Positions 51,356 through 60,808 of a stretch of 64,000 nucleotides of DNA are shown in pieces. This DNA is from Streptomyces hydrogenans (GTDB lineage: Bacteria > Actinomycetota > Actinomycetes > Streptomycetales > Streptomycetaceae), in assembly GCF_014656075.1 (NCBI RefSeq), contig NZ_BNBS01000014.1:33248-97247 (forward strand), given 5' to 3'. Position 1 is the first letter of the stretch. Every line of letters begins with the position of its first letter. The notes under the pieces were generated by a model. The model saw only the letters and a list, made by a program, of their open reading frames with translations. It was not told the DNA's origin and did not search any database. Position numbers and translations under genes: made by a program.

Positions 51356-52003
51356 ATGCGATACGAGGCGATCACCTGGGGCCGGATGGCCGGGCGGCTG
51401 GCGAAGCACGTGGACCGGCTCGCGCCCGGCGACGGCGGCGCGTGGCTGAAGGTCGCCGTCGACGGTGCGCCCGACGCCGGGGGCGAGGAGCTGGCCGGGC
51501 TGCTCGCGGAGCAGTTCCAGGACCGCGGGCGACCCGTGCGCGTCATCGGGACCCGGGGGTTCCTGCGGCCCGCGTCGCTGCGGTACGAGCACGGGCGCCA
51601 GGACCCCGACGCGTACTACGGCGGCTGGACCGACACCGGCGCCCTGTGGCGCGAGGTGTTCACCCCGCTGGAGCCCGGCGGCGACGGGCGGCTCCTGCCC
51701 GACCTGTGGGACCCGGTGAGGGACCGGGCGACCCGCAGCCCGTACGTGACGCTGCCGCCCGGCGGTGTCCTGGTGCTGCACGGGCCCTTCCTCCTCGGGC
51801 ACTGGTTCCCCTTCGACCTGACCGTCCACCTGCGCCTTTCGCCCGCCGCCCTCGCCCGGCGCGTGGGGGAGCCCTGGACGCTGCCCGCCTTCGCCCGCTA
51901 CGAGACGGAGGTCGACCCCGTCGGGACCGCCGACGTCGTCGTGCGCGCCGACGATCTCCGTCACCCGGCGTGGACCGGGATCGGGGCGCTCGGCTCAGAC
52001 TGA
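51356..52003 (+). CDS. Uridine-kinase-like protein with degenerate P-loop
   Basis: A 215-aa protein of the kind annotated as uridine kinase in Streptomyces. The region expected to be Walker A reads VAVDGAPDAGGEELAGLL, without the GK(S/T) lysine, so ordinary ATP binding is doubtful. Later segments fit the nucleoside-kinase fold: GFLRPASLRYE, DPDAYYGGWTDTGALWREVF, DRATRSPYVTLPPGGVLVLHGPFLLGHW. ATG 51356 has CAGAAT 7 nt upstream and may be leaderless. Its stop overlaps the convergent pseudouridine kinase gene by 9 nt, a suggestive but unproven link to pyrimidine salvage. Confidence 0.7.
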   Translation: MRYEAITWGRMAGRLAKHVDRLAPGDGGAWLKVAVDGAPDAGGEELAGLLAEQFQDRGRPVRVIGTRGFLRPASLRYEHGRQDPDAYYGGWTDTGALWREVFTPLEPGGDGRLLPDLWDPVRDRATRSPYVTLPPGGVLVLHGPFLLGHWFPFDLTVHLRLSPAALARRVGEPWTLPAFARYETEVDPVGTADVVVRADDLRHPAWTGIGALGSD

Positions 52004-52921
52004 CGGCGGCCGGCCGCCCACCACGGTCACCGCCTCGGCGCCCGCCGCGCACCCCGCCCCGGCCGCCTCCGCCGGGTCCGCGCCCGCGAGCCGGGCCGCG
52101 AGGAAGGCCCCGGTGAACGCGTCGCCCGCGCCCGTGGAGTCCACCCGCCGCTCCGGCGGCACGGCGGGGGCGGCCACCCGGGCGGTGACCGTCCCGGCCT
52201 CGGCGACCAGCGCCCCGGCCGCGCCCAGCGTCACCGCGACCAGCGGCACCCGCCGGCTCAGCTCCCGGGCCGCCGCCTCCGCGTCCGGTGCGCCGGTGAG
52301 CAGCCGGGCCTCGTCCGCGTTGGGCAGCAGGAGTGACGCGCCCGCGACCGCTTCGAGGAACCGCCCGGGGCCCAGTTCGGCGAGGAAGGCGGCCGACGCC
52401 GGGTCGACGCTCACCGGTATCCCGGCCGCCCGGGCGTCCCGCAGGGCCAGGAGGGCCGCCGCCCGGCTCGGCGCGGCGAAGAACAGGTAGCCGGAGAGGT
52501 GGAGGGCGGCCACGCCGTCGAGCAGCCCGGCCGACCAGTCGGCGGGGCAGAGGCGCAGGACGGCGCCGCCGTCCGTCAGGAAGGTCCGCTCGGCCGCCGC
52601 GTCCACCAGGGCGATCACGGTGGCCGTCGGGGCCTCCGGGTCGGGCACCAGCAGCGGGCGGACGCCCGCGCCGGTCAGCGCCCGCTCGTGCCAGCCGGCC
52701 GACTCGGTGCCGACCCGGCCGAGCAGCCGTACGTCCGGGTGGCCGGAACGGGCTGCCCAGCAGGCGGCGTTGGCCCCCGCGCCGCCCGGCAGGGTGCGGA
52801 TCGCGGCCGCCGTGTCCGTCGCGGGCGCGAGCGGGGTCCGGTGCCGGGCCACCACGTCCGTGACGACGTCTCCGACGACCAGCAGCGCGCCGCCCGGCGT
52901 CCGCCTTCCGGCGTCCGTCAC
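51995..52921 (-). CDS. psuK: PfkB-family carbohydrate kinase, probable pseudouridine kinase
   Basis: A 308-aa ribokinase-like sugar kinase. Substrate-binding Gly-rich LPGGAGANAACWAARSG (about 44-60) and the PfkB signature with catalytic Asp (VDSTGAGDAFTGAFLA) are clear. Its ATG overlaps the psuG stop (TGATG-type, 52918-52921), so it is translated with the glycosidase that acts on pseudouridine 5'-phosphate; this supports PsuK rather than ribokinase. It would phosphorylate pseudouridine to the 5'-phosphate. Specificity is inferred from context. Confidence 0.85.
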   Translation of the reverse strand: MTDAGRRTPGGALLVVGDVVTDVVARHRTPLAPATDTAAAIRTLPGGAGANAACWAARSGHPDVRLLGRVGTESAGWHERALTGAGVRPLLVPDPEAPTATVIALVDAAAERTFLTDGGAVLRLCPADWSAGLLDGVAALHLSGYLFFAAPSRAAALLALRDARAAGIPVSVDPASAAFLAELGPGRFLEAVAGASLLLPNADEARLLTGAPDAEAAARELSRRVPLVAVTLGAAGALVAEAGTVTARVAAPAVPPERRVDSTGAGDAFTGAFLAARLAGADPAEAAGAGCAAGAEAVTVVGGRPPSV

Positions 52922-53838
52922 CGCTCGCCCGCGGCGTAGGCCCCGGCGATCTCCGCCGCGAGCCGGACGTTGCCCCGCACCGCCGCCAGGTTGGCCTCCA
53001 GGGAGGCGCCGTCCGTGTGCGTCGTCAGGTACTCCAGGAGGAAGGGGGTCACCGCCTGTCCGCTGATCCCCTTCTCCCGCAGCTCGGCGAGGCCCCGTGC
53101 GAGCACCTGGTCGTGCAGCGCCGGGTCCAGCTGCTCCGCCTCCGGGACGGGATTGGCCACGACCAGCGCCGACCAGGGGCGGCCGAGGGACTCCCGGGCG
53201 CGTATGACCGCGGCGACCTCGGCCGGGCTCCGCAGCGTCCAGTCGACCGGCTCACCGGAGGAGGAGAGGTAGAAGCCGGGGAAGGTCTCCGTGCCGTACC
53301 CGGCGACCGTCACACCGAGCGTCTCCAGGCGCTGGAGCGTCGCCGGCACGTCGAGGATGGACTTGACGCCCGCGCAGACCACGGTGACGCCCACCTCGGC
53401 GAGCAGGCGCAGGTCGGCGGACTCGTCCTGCGTCTCGCGCCATTCGCGGTGCACCCCGCCGAGGCCGCCGGTGGCGAAGACCCGTATGCCCGCGGCGTCG
53501 GCGAGCCGGGCCGTCGCCGAGACCGTGGTCGCCCCGGTCGCGCCGGTGGCGAGCGCCGGTGCCAGGTCGCGGTGGCCGAGCTTGCGCACCGAGGGGTCCT
53601 CGGCGATCCGGGTCAGCCCCGCCCGGTCGAGGCCGATCCGCGCCACCCCGTCGAGCACGGCGATGGTGGCGGGCACGGCGCCCCGGGCCCGGACCGACTC
53701 CTCCAGCTCCTCGGCCACCGCCAGGTTCCGCGGGCGCGGGAGGCCGTGGGCGATGATCGTCGATTCGAGGGCGACGACGGGCCGGCCCTCGTGGAGCGCC
53801 TCCCGTACCTCTTCGGACACCAGTGTGGTCGTGGTCAT
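52918..53838 (-). CDS. psuG: Pseudouridine-5'-phosphate glycosidase
   Basis: A 306-aa PsuG (IndA-like) enzyme that splits pseudouridine 5'-phosphate into uracil and ribose 5-phosphate. Family segments: VVALESTIIAHGLPRPRN, GATTVSATARLADAAGIRVFATGGLGGVHR with the catalytic-site residues, VVCAGVKSILDVPATLQRLETLGV, GYGTETFPGFYLSSSG and LLEYLTTHTDGASLEANLA. ATG 53838 starts at the family N-terminus; the frame runs on upstream. It is first in a two-gene operon with psuK. Together they catabolise pseudouridine released from RNA turnover. Confidence 0.94.
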   Translation of the reverse strand: MTTTTLVSEEVREALHEGRPVVALESTIIAHGLPRPRNLAVAEELEESVRARGAVPATIAVLDGVARIGLDRAGLTRIAEDPSVRKLGHRDLAPALATGATGATTVSATARLADAAGIRVFATGGLGGVHREWRETQDESADLRLLAEVGVTVVCAGVKSILDVPATLQRLETLGVTVAGYGTETFPGFYLSSSGEPVDWTLRSPAEVAAVIRARESLGRPWSALVVANPVPEAEQLDPALHDQVLARGLAELREKGISGQAVTPFLLEYLTTHTDGASLEANLAAVRGNVRLAAEIAGAYAAGER

Positions 53839-54125
53839 GGTCCATTTCTGGCGCGACCGCCCGTCCCGCAAACACCTCTGGCGATCTCCCGCCACCCCCC
53901 TTTCGCACGGGGGTGCGAGTGGGGTACGGATTCGGTTCCCGGGCACCCGGCGCGGCGGGGGCGATCGGCGCGGGACCCGCGGCGGAGGCGGGCAGGGGAC
54001 CGGTGCGGAATCCGTCGCCCTCCGGCCCGACTCGTAACGTGCCTGGTCAGAGCGGTGAACGGAGGGATTCGTTCCGCGATCCCGGTGTCACGTGCCACCC
54101 GGGAACCCCGCTACAGTCACCGCCC

Positions 54126-54485
54126 ATGACGACTCACGACCTCCCCTCCTTCGCCGTCCACATCCCCGACGCGGAGCTGGAAGCCGACCCGCTCGACCCC
54201 GGCCAGATCGTGTCCGGCACCCCCGAGGTGTCCGGCAAGGTGCTGTGGGAGTCCGCCGACGGCAAGCAGCTGCGGGGCATCTGGCAGATCACCCCCGGCG
54301 TCGTCACCGACACCGAGGCGAACGAGCTCTTCGTGGTCGTCAGCGGCCGGGCCACCGTCGCCGTCGAGGGCGGCGCCACGATGGAGGTCGGGCCCGGCGA
54401 CGCCTGCGTCCTGCGCGAGGGCGACCGGACCACCTGGACCGTCCACGAGACGCTGCGCAAGGCGTACCACATCACCCTGCCCTGA
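54126..54485 (+). CDS. Cupin domain protein (Cupin_3/DUF861 type)
   Basis: A 119-aa single cupin. The pattern GKVLWESADGKQLRGIWQITPGVVTDTEANELFVVVSGRATVAVEGG and ELREGDRTTW-like GDACVLREGDRTTWTVHETLRKAYH fits Cupin_3. The usual metal histidines are mostly replaced, so it may be a binding rather than a catalytic cupin. TACAGT ends 8 nt before the ATG and no RBS is visible. The 287 bp between psuG and this gene hold no other gene; a CACCCCC/GGGGGTG stem near 53890 is the only structure noticed. Confidence 0.82.
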   Translation: MTTHDLPSFAVHIPDAELEADPLDPGQIVSGTPEVSGKVLWESADGKQLRGIWQITPGVVTDTEANELFVVVSGRATVAVEGGATMEVGPGDACVLREGDRTTWTVHETLRKAYHITLP

Positions 54486-54496
54486 CCCGGGCGCGG

Positions 54497-55798
54497 TCAG
54501 GCCCTGCGGAGCACGCCCCGCAGGGTCAGGGCCGCCATCGGCAGCAGCAGGCAGGCCGCGAGGGCGTTGAGCGGGCCGTAGCCCGCCTGGGAGACGATCA
54601 CGCCGGCCACCAGGCCGCCGATGCCCGCAGCCGCGTTCATCACGGTGTCCGACAGGCCCTGGACCGCCGCCCGCGCCGCCTGCGGCACCGAGTCCGTCAG
54701 CAGCGCCGAGCCCGACACCAGACCGGCCGACCAGCCGAGCCCCAGGACGAACAGACCGGCCGCGACCTGGGGGTGGCTCGCCCCCGCGGTGCCCGCGAGC
54801 AGCGCCGCGAGGCCCAGGAGCCCGACCGCGAGGCCGATCACCGCGAGCCGTCCGAGCCGGTCCGCGAGCCAGCCCATGACCGGCGAGAAGGCGTACATGC
54901 CCGCGATGTGCACGCTGATGACGAGCCCGATCAGCTCGATGCCGGCCCCGTGATGGGTGAGCGCCACCGGCGTCATCGACATGATCGACACCATCACCGT
55001 CTGCGAGGCGGCCACCGTCACCAGGGCGATCCGCGCCTGCGGCGACTCGCGGACCGCCCGCAGCCCGGCCCGCAGTGACTGGCCCTCGGGCCGCTCCGCC
55101 GTCCCGTCGCCGTCCGCGGCGGCCAGCGCCCGCGCCGTCAGCAGCGGGTCGGGCCGCAGCAGCAGCGCGACCACCAGCGCCGACACCACGAACACCACCG
55201 CGGCCCACAAGAACGGCCCGGCCGCCACGGGTATCCCGAGGCCCGCGACGCTCCGGCCGGCCGGCGCCGCGATGTTCGGGCCGAGGACGGCGCCGATCGT
55301 GGTCGCCCACACCACCGTCGAGATGGCGCGCGCCCGGCGGTCCGGCTCCGCCAGGTCGGCGGCGGCGAACCGGGCCGCCAGATTGGCCGAGGACCCCGCC
55401 CCGAAGCCCACCAGGCCGACCAGCAGCACCGGGAAGCTGCCGAGGACCGCGCCGAGCACGGCGACCCCGGCGCCGAGCGCGCCCAGCAGGTAGGCCAGGA
55501 CCAGACCGGCCCGCCGCCCCCGCCGTGACATCAGCGCCGCCAGCGGCATGGCGAGCAGCGCCGGACCGGCGACCGTCGCCGTGGAGGCGAGCCCGGCCAG
55601 CGCGTCCGTACCGCTCACCTCGGTGGCGAGGACGGCGGCGAGCGCGACGCCGGTGGCGATCCCGAGGCCGCCGAGGATCTGGGTGGCGACGAGCACGGCC
55701 TGGACCCGTCGGCGCAGCTCCGGCAGGGCGGCGGGGGAGAGCGGGACAGCCGTCTCCCGGGAGGCGGCGGTGTCAGGGGCGTCGGGCGTTTTGGTCAC
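54497..55798 (-). CDS. MFS transporter
   Basis: A 433-aa major facilitator protein with about 12 hydrophobic segments. The loop 2-3 signature region MPLAALMSRRGRRAGLVLAYLLGALGAG and the symmetric GWLADRLGRLAVIGLAVGLLG are visible. Typical of drug or metabolite exporters; no substrate can be inferred. GTG start at 55798. It ends 11 nt from the convergent cupin stop. The 232 bp upstream, before the ogt gene, are GC-rich non-coding DNA in which I see no gene. Confidence 0.88.
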   Translation of the reverse strand: MTKTPDAPDTAASRETAVPLSPAALPELRRRVQAVLVATQILGGLGIATGVALAAVLATEVSGTDALAGLASTATVAGPALLAMPLAALMSRRGRRAGLVLAYLLGALGAGVAVLGAVLGSFPVLLVGLVGFGAGSSANLAARFAAADLAEPDRRARAISTVVWATTIGAVLGPNIAAPAGRSVAGLGIPVAAGPFLWAAVVFVVSALVVALLLRPDPLLTARALAAADGDGTAERPEGQSLRAGLRAVRESPQARIALVTVAASQTVMVSIMSMTPVALTHHGAGIELIGLVISVHIAGMYAFSPVMGWLADRLGRLAVIGLAVGLLGLAALLAGTAGASHPQVAAGLFVLGLGWSAGLVSGSALLTDSVPQAARAAVQGLSDTVMNAAAGIGGLVAGVIVSQAGYGPLNALAACLLLPMAALTLRGVLRRA

Positions 55799-56030
55799 TA
55801 CCGGAGTGTGCCAGCCACCCGGTCCGATGGGAACGCCGCCTGTCCGGGGTCCCCAGGTGAGCCCCGCAGGCCCGGGCCACCGGCCCCGTACCGGATCGCC
55901 GGCCCCTACCTGAACCGCCGGCCTCGGGTTCGCACCGCTGGCCCCGGCCCGGTCCGCTGCCTCCGGGCCTGGCCCTCCCGGAACGCGCGCACGCGTGGGA
56001 CCCCCGCCCCCGCGTCCCCCGGCGGGTGCC

Positions 56031-56594
56031 TCAGAACAGCGGTTCCGGCAGGACGCCCTCCAGGGCGAGCAGTCTTCGTTTCGTCTCCAGCCCGCCGCCG
56101 AAGCCGCCGAGGCCGCCGTCGCTCTCCACCACGCGGTGGCAGGGCACCACCACCGGCAGCGGATTGGCGCCCATCGCCGCCCCCACCGCCTGCGCGGCCC
56201 CCGGTTGGCCGACGCGCCGCGCCAGCTCCCCGTACCCGACCACCGCGCCGTACGGCACGCCGGCGGCCAGCTCCCGCAGCACCTGGCGGTTGAAGCCGGT
56301 CGTCAGCGACCAGTCCAGCGGCAGGTCGAAGGCGCGCAGCGCGCCCGCGAAGTACCGCTCCAGCTGCCGCACCGGCTCGGCGAGCAGCCCCGTGGAGCAC
56401 GCGACGGCGGTGGCGCCCAGCTGCTCGGCGAGCAGCTCCGGCATCCGCGCGCCCCGCGCCCCGCCCGCGTGGAACTCGACCCGCACCAGCCCCCGGTCGG
56501 TGGCCGCCAGGAAGAGCGGGCCGATGCCGCTGCCCACGACCGCCCACTCGGCGGTCACGCCCCCGGGCGCGCGGCGTCCGTCCTCGATGTCCAT
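56031..56594 (-). CDS. ogt: Methylated-DNA-protein-cysteine methyltransferase
   Basis: A 187-aa suicide DNA repair protein removing methyl groups from O6-methylguanine. The active site is VVVPCHRVVESDG (Cys near 155), preceded by the DNA-binding helix-turn-helix VPYGAVVGYGELARRVGQPGAAQAVGAAMGANP, with C-terminal FGGGLETKRRLLALEG. ATG 56594: TACGGT lies 6 nt upstream and GAGGG is immediately before the start, so either RBS-led or leaderless. Longer in-frame upstream sequence is not family-like. Confidence 0.94.
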   Translation of the reverse strand: MDIEDGRRAPGGVTAEWAVVGSGIGPLFLAATDRGLVRVEFHAGGARGARMPELLAEQLGATAVACSTGLLAEPVRQLERYFAGALRAFDLPLDWSLTTGFNRQVLRELAAGVPYGAVVGYGELARRVGQPGAAQAVGAAMGANPLPVVVPCHRVVESDGGLGGFGGGLETKRRLLALEGVLPEPLF

Positions 56595-56889
56595 GCCCTC
56601 ACCGTACGACCCGGCACCGACAGCCCGGCCCCGCCGAGGGCGACCGCAGCCTCCCGGCCACCACCCCCGCGGCGACGCCCATCGGCCAAAACGGGCTTTC
56701 GGCGGCGATCCGGCGGCGCGGCCCCCCTCCGAGGTCACGGACCGGTCTCGCTCCGGTCTCACGACCGGAAAATCCCCGGTCAGGTGCCCGCGGGGCCTCC
56801 GGCGGGCCATAATCTCGCCCCGGTAGTACTACCCAGCGGTACCGACTGTTTTCGGACGTCATGCGCCAGGGGTGGGAGGGCTCACGCTC

Positions 56890-57786
56890 ATGCAGGGCAC
56901 GGTCGACGGATTCAGCTACGGGCTCGTCACACCGGTGGCGGCCTTTCTCATGGCCTGCCTCGGCGGCGCCCTGGGGCTGAGATGCACGACCCGCTCGCTG
57001 CGCCACCGGGACTCCTTCAAGGCCGGCTGGCTCGCGCTCGGTTCCACGTCCATCGGCACCGGCATCTGGACCATGCACTTCATCGCGATGATGGGCTTCT
57101 CGGTCCAGCAGGCGCCGATCGACTACGACCGGCCGATCACCTTCGCCAGCCTCGCCGTCGCCGTCGTCATGGTCGGCATCGGCATCTTCATCGTCGGCTA
57201 CCGGGGCGCCACCGCGCTGACCCTCGTCACCGGCGGCACCATCACCGGCCTCGGCGTCGCCACCATGCACTACCTGGGCATGGCCGGCATGCGCCTGCCG
57301 GGGCGGATCGAGTACGACACCCTCACCGTCGCCCTCTCCGTGGTCATCGCCGTCGTCGCCGCCACCACCGCCCTGTGGGCGGCGGTCTCCGTGCACGGCT
57401 TCCTCGCCAGCCTCGGGGCCAGCCTCGTGATGGGCGTCGCCGTCAGCGGCATGCACTACACCGCCATGGCGGCCGTCAGCGTCCACCTGCACGCCGCCCC
57501 GGCCGCGGGCACCGCCGCCAACGCCGGATCGCTGCTGCTGCCCATGCTGATCGGCCCCGCCGTCTTCCTCATCCTGGCCGCCGTCGTCGTCATGTTCGAC
57601 CCGCTGCTCGTCATGGGCGACCCCGACTGGCAGCGGACCCCGGCCCGCTCCCCGCACCGCCCCGGCGTCCCCGCCCCCCGGCACGTCCCGAGCTACGGCG
57701 AGCCCGCGAACTGGACCGCCCGCCCGGCCGGACGCGGTTCCCGCCGCTCCGCACCGCGCGGCGGACACCGCTCCCAGGACTGGTGA
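56890..57786 (+). CDS. MHYT-domain integral membrane sensor without output domain
   Basis: A 298-aa seven-helix MHYT protein. Three MHYT-type motifs are present: [18 protein letters not shown] and MHYTAMAAV, which by proposal coordinate copper and sense O2, CO or NO. In many bacteria MHYT is fused to GGDEF/EAL domains; here only a short Pro/Arg-rich cytoplasmic tail (about 245-298) follows, so output is unclear. ATG 56890 is preceded by gggagg at good spacing; GTG 56872 is an alternative. No partner gene is adjacent. The 295 bp upstream hold no gene. Confidence 0.87.
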   Translation: MQGTVDGFSYGLVTPVAAFLMACLGGALGLRCTTRSLRHRDSFKAGWLALGSTSIGTGIWTMHFIAMMGFSVQQAPIDYDRPITFASLAVAVVMVGIGIFIVGYRGATALTLVTGGTITGLGVATMHYLGMAGMRLPGRIEYDTLTVALSVVIAVVAATTALWAAVSVHGFLASLGASLVMGVAVSGMHYTAMAAVSVHLHAAPAAGTAANAGSLLLPMLIGPAVFLILAAVVVMFDPLLVMGDPDWQRTPARSPHRPGVPAPRHVPSYGEPANWTARPAGRGSRRSAPRGGHRSQDW

Positions 57787-57856
57787 CACCCGCGCCGCGC
57801 GCCGGCCGCGCGGCGATCACCCCCCGACTGTCGGTGGCGGGTCGTACGGTGGTGGC

Positions 57857-60004
57857 ATGCGGCCCGTTTCCAAGATCGAACGTTCGGTGGCGCCCTTCGA
57901 GGTCGTCTCCTCCTACCAGCCGAGCGGCGACCAGCCGACGGCCATCGCCGAGCTGGACCGGCGCATCCGCGCCGGCGAGAAGGACGTCGTCCTGCTCGGC
58001 GCCACCGGCACCGGCAAGTCGGCCACCACGGCCTGGATGATCGAGAAGCTCCAGCGCCCCACCCTGGTGATGGCGCCGAACAAGACCCTGGCCGCCCAGC
58101 TGGCGAACGAGTTCCGCGAGCTCCTGCCGAACAACGCCGTCGAGTACTTCGTCTCGTACTACGACTACTACCAGCCCGAGGCGTACGTCCCGCAGTCGGA
58201 CACCTACATCGAGAAGGACTCCTCGATCAACGAGGAGGTCGAGCGCCTGCGCCACTCCGCGACCAACTCGCTGCTCACCCGCAGGGACGTGGTCGTGGTC
58301 GCCTCCGTCTCCTGCATCTACGGCCTCGGCACCCCGCAGGAGTACGTGGACCGCATGGTCCAGCTCAAGGTCGGCGACGAGATCGACCGCGACCAGCTGC
58401 TCCGCCGCTTCGTCGACATCCAGTACACGCGCAACGACCTCGCCTTCACCCGCGGCACCTTCCGGGTCCGCGGCGACACCATCGAGATCTTCCCCGTGTA
58501 CGAGGAGCTCGCCGTCCGCATCGAGATGTTCGGCGACGAGATCGAGGCGCTCTCCACCCTCCACCCGCTCACCGGCGAGATCATCAGCGACGACCGGCAG
58601 CTGTACGTCTTCCCCGCCAGCCACTACGTCGCCGGCCCCGAGCGCATGGAGCGGGCCGTCAACGACATCGAGCGCGAGCTCGACGGGCGCCTGAAGGAGC
58701 TGGAGAAGCAGGGCAAGATGCTGGAGGCCCAGCGGCTCCGCATGCGCACCACCTACGACATCGAGATGATGCGCCAGATCGGCTCCTGCTCCGGCATCGA
58801 GAACTACTCGATGCACTTCGACGGCCGCGAGCCCGGCTCCCCGCCGAACACCCTCCTCGACTACTTCCCCGAGGACTTCCTCCTCGTCATCGACGAGTCG
58901 CACGTCACCGTGCCGCAGATCGGCGCCATGTACGAGGGCGACGCCTCCCGCAAGCGGACCCTCGTCGACCACGGCTTCCGGCTCCCCTCCGCCCTCGACA
59001 ACCGCCCGCTGAAGTGGGAGGAGTTCCAGGAGCGGATCGGCCAGACCGTCTACCTCTCCGCCACCCCCGGCACCTACGAACTCTCCCGGGGCGACGGCTT
59101 CGTCGAACAGATCATCCGCCCCACCGGCCTGGTCGACCCCGAGGTCGTCGTCAAGCCCACCGAGGGCCAGATCGACGACCTGGTCCACGAGATCAGGCTG
59201 CGCACCGAGCGCGACGAGCGGGTCCTCGTCACCACCCTCACCAAGAAGATGGCGGAGGACCTCACCGACTACTTCCTGGAGCTCGGCATCCAGGTCCGCT
59301 ACCTCCACAGCGACGTGGACACCCTGCGCCGCATCGAGCTGCTGCGCGAGCTGCGCTCCGGCGAGTACGACGTCCTCGTCGGCATCAACCTGCTCCGCGA
59401 GGGCCTCGACCTCCCCGAGGTCTCCCTGGTCGCCATCCTCGACGCCGACAAGCAGGGCTTCCTGCGCTCCGGGACCTCCCTGATCCAGACCATCGGCCGC
59501 GCCGCGCGCAACGTCTCCGGCCAGGTCCACATGTACGCCGACACCGTCACCCCCGCCATGGCGCAGGCCATCGACGAGACCAACCGGCGCCGCGAGAAGC
59601 AGGTCGCCTACAACAAGGAGCACGGGATCGACCCCCAGCCGCTCCGCAAGAAGATCAACGACATCGTCGCCACCATCGCGCGCGAGGAGGTCGACACCGA
59701 GCAGCTGCTCGGCACCGGCTACCGCCAGGGCAAGGACGGCAAGGGCGCCAAGTCCCCGGTGCCCTCGCTCGCCGCGCACGCCCCGAAGCCCGGCAAGGGC
59801 GCCAGGGCGGGTGGCAAGGCCGGCTCGACGCTGGAGCTCGGCGACCGCCCCGCCGCCGAACTGGCCTCGGTCATCGAGGAGATGACCGAGCGCATGCGTG
59901 CCGCCGCCGCCGAGCTGCAGTTCGAGGTGGCCGCCAGGCTGCGGGACGAGGTCTCCGAGCTGAAGAAGGAGCTGCGCCAGATGAAGGAGGCGGGAATGGC
60001 GTGA
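57857..60004 (+). CDS. uvrB: UvrABC excision nuclease subunit B
   Basis: A 715-aa UvrB, the damage-verifying helicase of nucleotide excision repair. Walker A is [15 protein letters not shown] (about 46-60), the beta-hairpin [12 protein letters not shown] (about 97-108), motif VI-type [11 protein letters not shown], and a C-terminal UVR domain for UvrC contact (about 672-708: [26 protein letters not shown]). A Lys/Gly/Ala-rich insert (about 625-655) precedes it. TACGGT lies 6 nt before the ATG, suggesting leaderless transcription. Full length. Confidence 0.97.
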   Translation: MRPVSKIERSVAPFEVVSSYQPSGDQPTAIAELDRRIRAGEKDVVLLGATGTGKSATTAWMIEKLQRPTLVMAPNKTLAAQLANEFRELLPNNAVEYFVSYYDYYQPEAYVPQSDTYIEKDSSINEEVERLRHSATNSLLTRRDVVVVASVSCIYGLGTPQEYVDRMVQLKVGDEIDRDQLLRRFVDIQYTRNDLAFTRGTFRVRGDTIEIFPVYEELAVRIEMFGDEIEALSTLHPLTGEIISDDRQLYVFPASHYVAGPERMERAVNDIERELDGRLKELEKQGKMLEAQRLRMRTTYDIEMMRQIGSCSGIENYSMHFDGREPGSPPNTLLDYFPEDFLLVIDESHVTVPQIGAMYEGDASRKRTLVDHGFRLPSALDNRPLKWEEFQERIGQTVYLSATPGTYELSRGDGFVEQIIRPTGLVDPEVVVKPTEGQIDDLVHEIRLRTERDERVLVTTLTKKMAEDLTDYFLELGIQVRYLHSDVDTLRRIELLRELRSGEYDVLVGINLLREGLDLPEVSLVAILDADKQGFLRSGTSLIQTIGRAARNVSGQVHMYADTVTPAMAQAIDETNRRREKQVAYNKEHGIDPQPLRKKINDIVATIAREEVDTEQLLGTGYRQGKDGKGAKSPVPSLAAHAPKPGKGARAGGKAGSTLELGDRPAAELASVIEEMTERMRAAAAELQFEVAARLRDEVSELKKELRQMKEAGMA

Positions 60005-60011
60005 CCGGAGG

Positions 60012-60048
60012 GGCCCGGTGTGTTGCAAGACCGACACAAAACCGGGCC
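60012..60048 (+). terminator. Probable uvrB terminator
   Basis: GGCCCGGT (60012-60019) and ACCGGGCC (60041-60048), 8 bp perfect with a 21-nt loop, starting 7 nt after the uvrB stop. Confidence 0.55.
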
Positions 60049-60111
60049 TGGCCCGGCACGTTGTCAGTGGGCCTGCGTAGGGTGCTGCCACAACGACGAG
60101 AGGGGCAGCGC

Positions 60112-60690
60112 GTGACGGTCAACATGACCAAGGGGCAGGCCATCAGCCTGGAGAAGCAGGGCGGGGGCAGCCTCACCCAGGTGCGGATGGGGCTCGGCTG
60201 GCAGGCGGCGCCGCGCCGGGGGCTCTTCGGCTCGCGCACCCGCGAGATCGACCTGGACGCCTCCGCGGTGCTGTTCGCCGAGAAGCAGCCCGTGGACGTG
60301 GTCTTCTTCCGTCACCTGGTCAGCGACGACGGCTCCGTCCGCCACACCGGTGACAACCTGGTGGGCGGCGTGGGCCAGGGCGGCGACGACGAGGCCATCC
60401 TCGTCGACCTCCAGCGGGTGCCCGTCCACATCGACCAGATCGTCTTCACGGTGAACTCCTTCACCGGGCAGACCTTCCAGGAGGTGCAGAACGCCTTCTG
60501 CCGGATCGTCGACGAGACGAACGGCCAGGAGCTCGCGCGCTACACCCTGGACGGCGGCGGCCAGTACACCGCGCAGATCATGGCGAAGGTGCACCGGGTC
60601 GGCTCCGGCTGGCAGATGACCGCCCTGGGCAACCCGGCCAACGGCCGCACCTTCCAGGACCTGATGCCGGCGATCCTGCCGCACCTGTAG
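60112..60690 (+). CDS. TerD family protein
   Basis: A 192-aa tellurium-resistance TerD domain protein. Start VNMTKGQAISLEK, then LTQVRMGLGWQ, the calcium-binding region LDASAVLFAEKQPVDVVFF, GDNLVGGVGQGGDDEAILVDL and FTVNSFTGQTFQEVQNAFCRIVDE. TerD proteins bind Ca2+ and are associated with metal and phage stress. GTG 60112 has gagagggg upstream; an ATG 12 nt later is possible. The sequence GLFGSRTREID in the loop is long. Two further ter-related genes follow. Confidence 0.91.
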   Translation: MTVNMTKGQAISLEKQGGGSLTQVRMGLGWQAAPRRGLFGSRTREIDLDASAVLFAEKQPVDVVFFRHLVSDDGSVRHTGDNLVGGVGQGGDDEAILVDLQRVPVHIDQIVFTVNSFTGQTFQEVQNAFCRIVDETNGQELARYTLDGGGQYTAQIMAKVHRVGSGWQMTALGNPANGRTFQDLMPAILPHL

Positions 60691-60731
60691 CCGGACCCGC
60701 GGGACCGTTCCACGGCCCCGCCGCCGCACCG

Positions 60732-60765
60732 CAGCTCCCGACGGGCACCGGCCCGCCGGGAGCTG
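60732..60765 (+). terminator. Terminator between the TerD genes
   Basis: CAGCTCCCG (60732-60740) and CGGGAGCTG (60757-60765), 9 bp, with an inner GGGC/GCCC stem; it separates the two TerD genes. Confidence 0.75.
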
Positions 60766-60808
60766 TCCCGCATGACCGAACGAAGCGCCGAGGGGAAACA
60801 GAGTCCAG

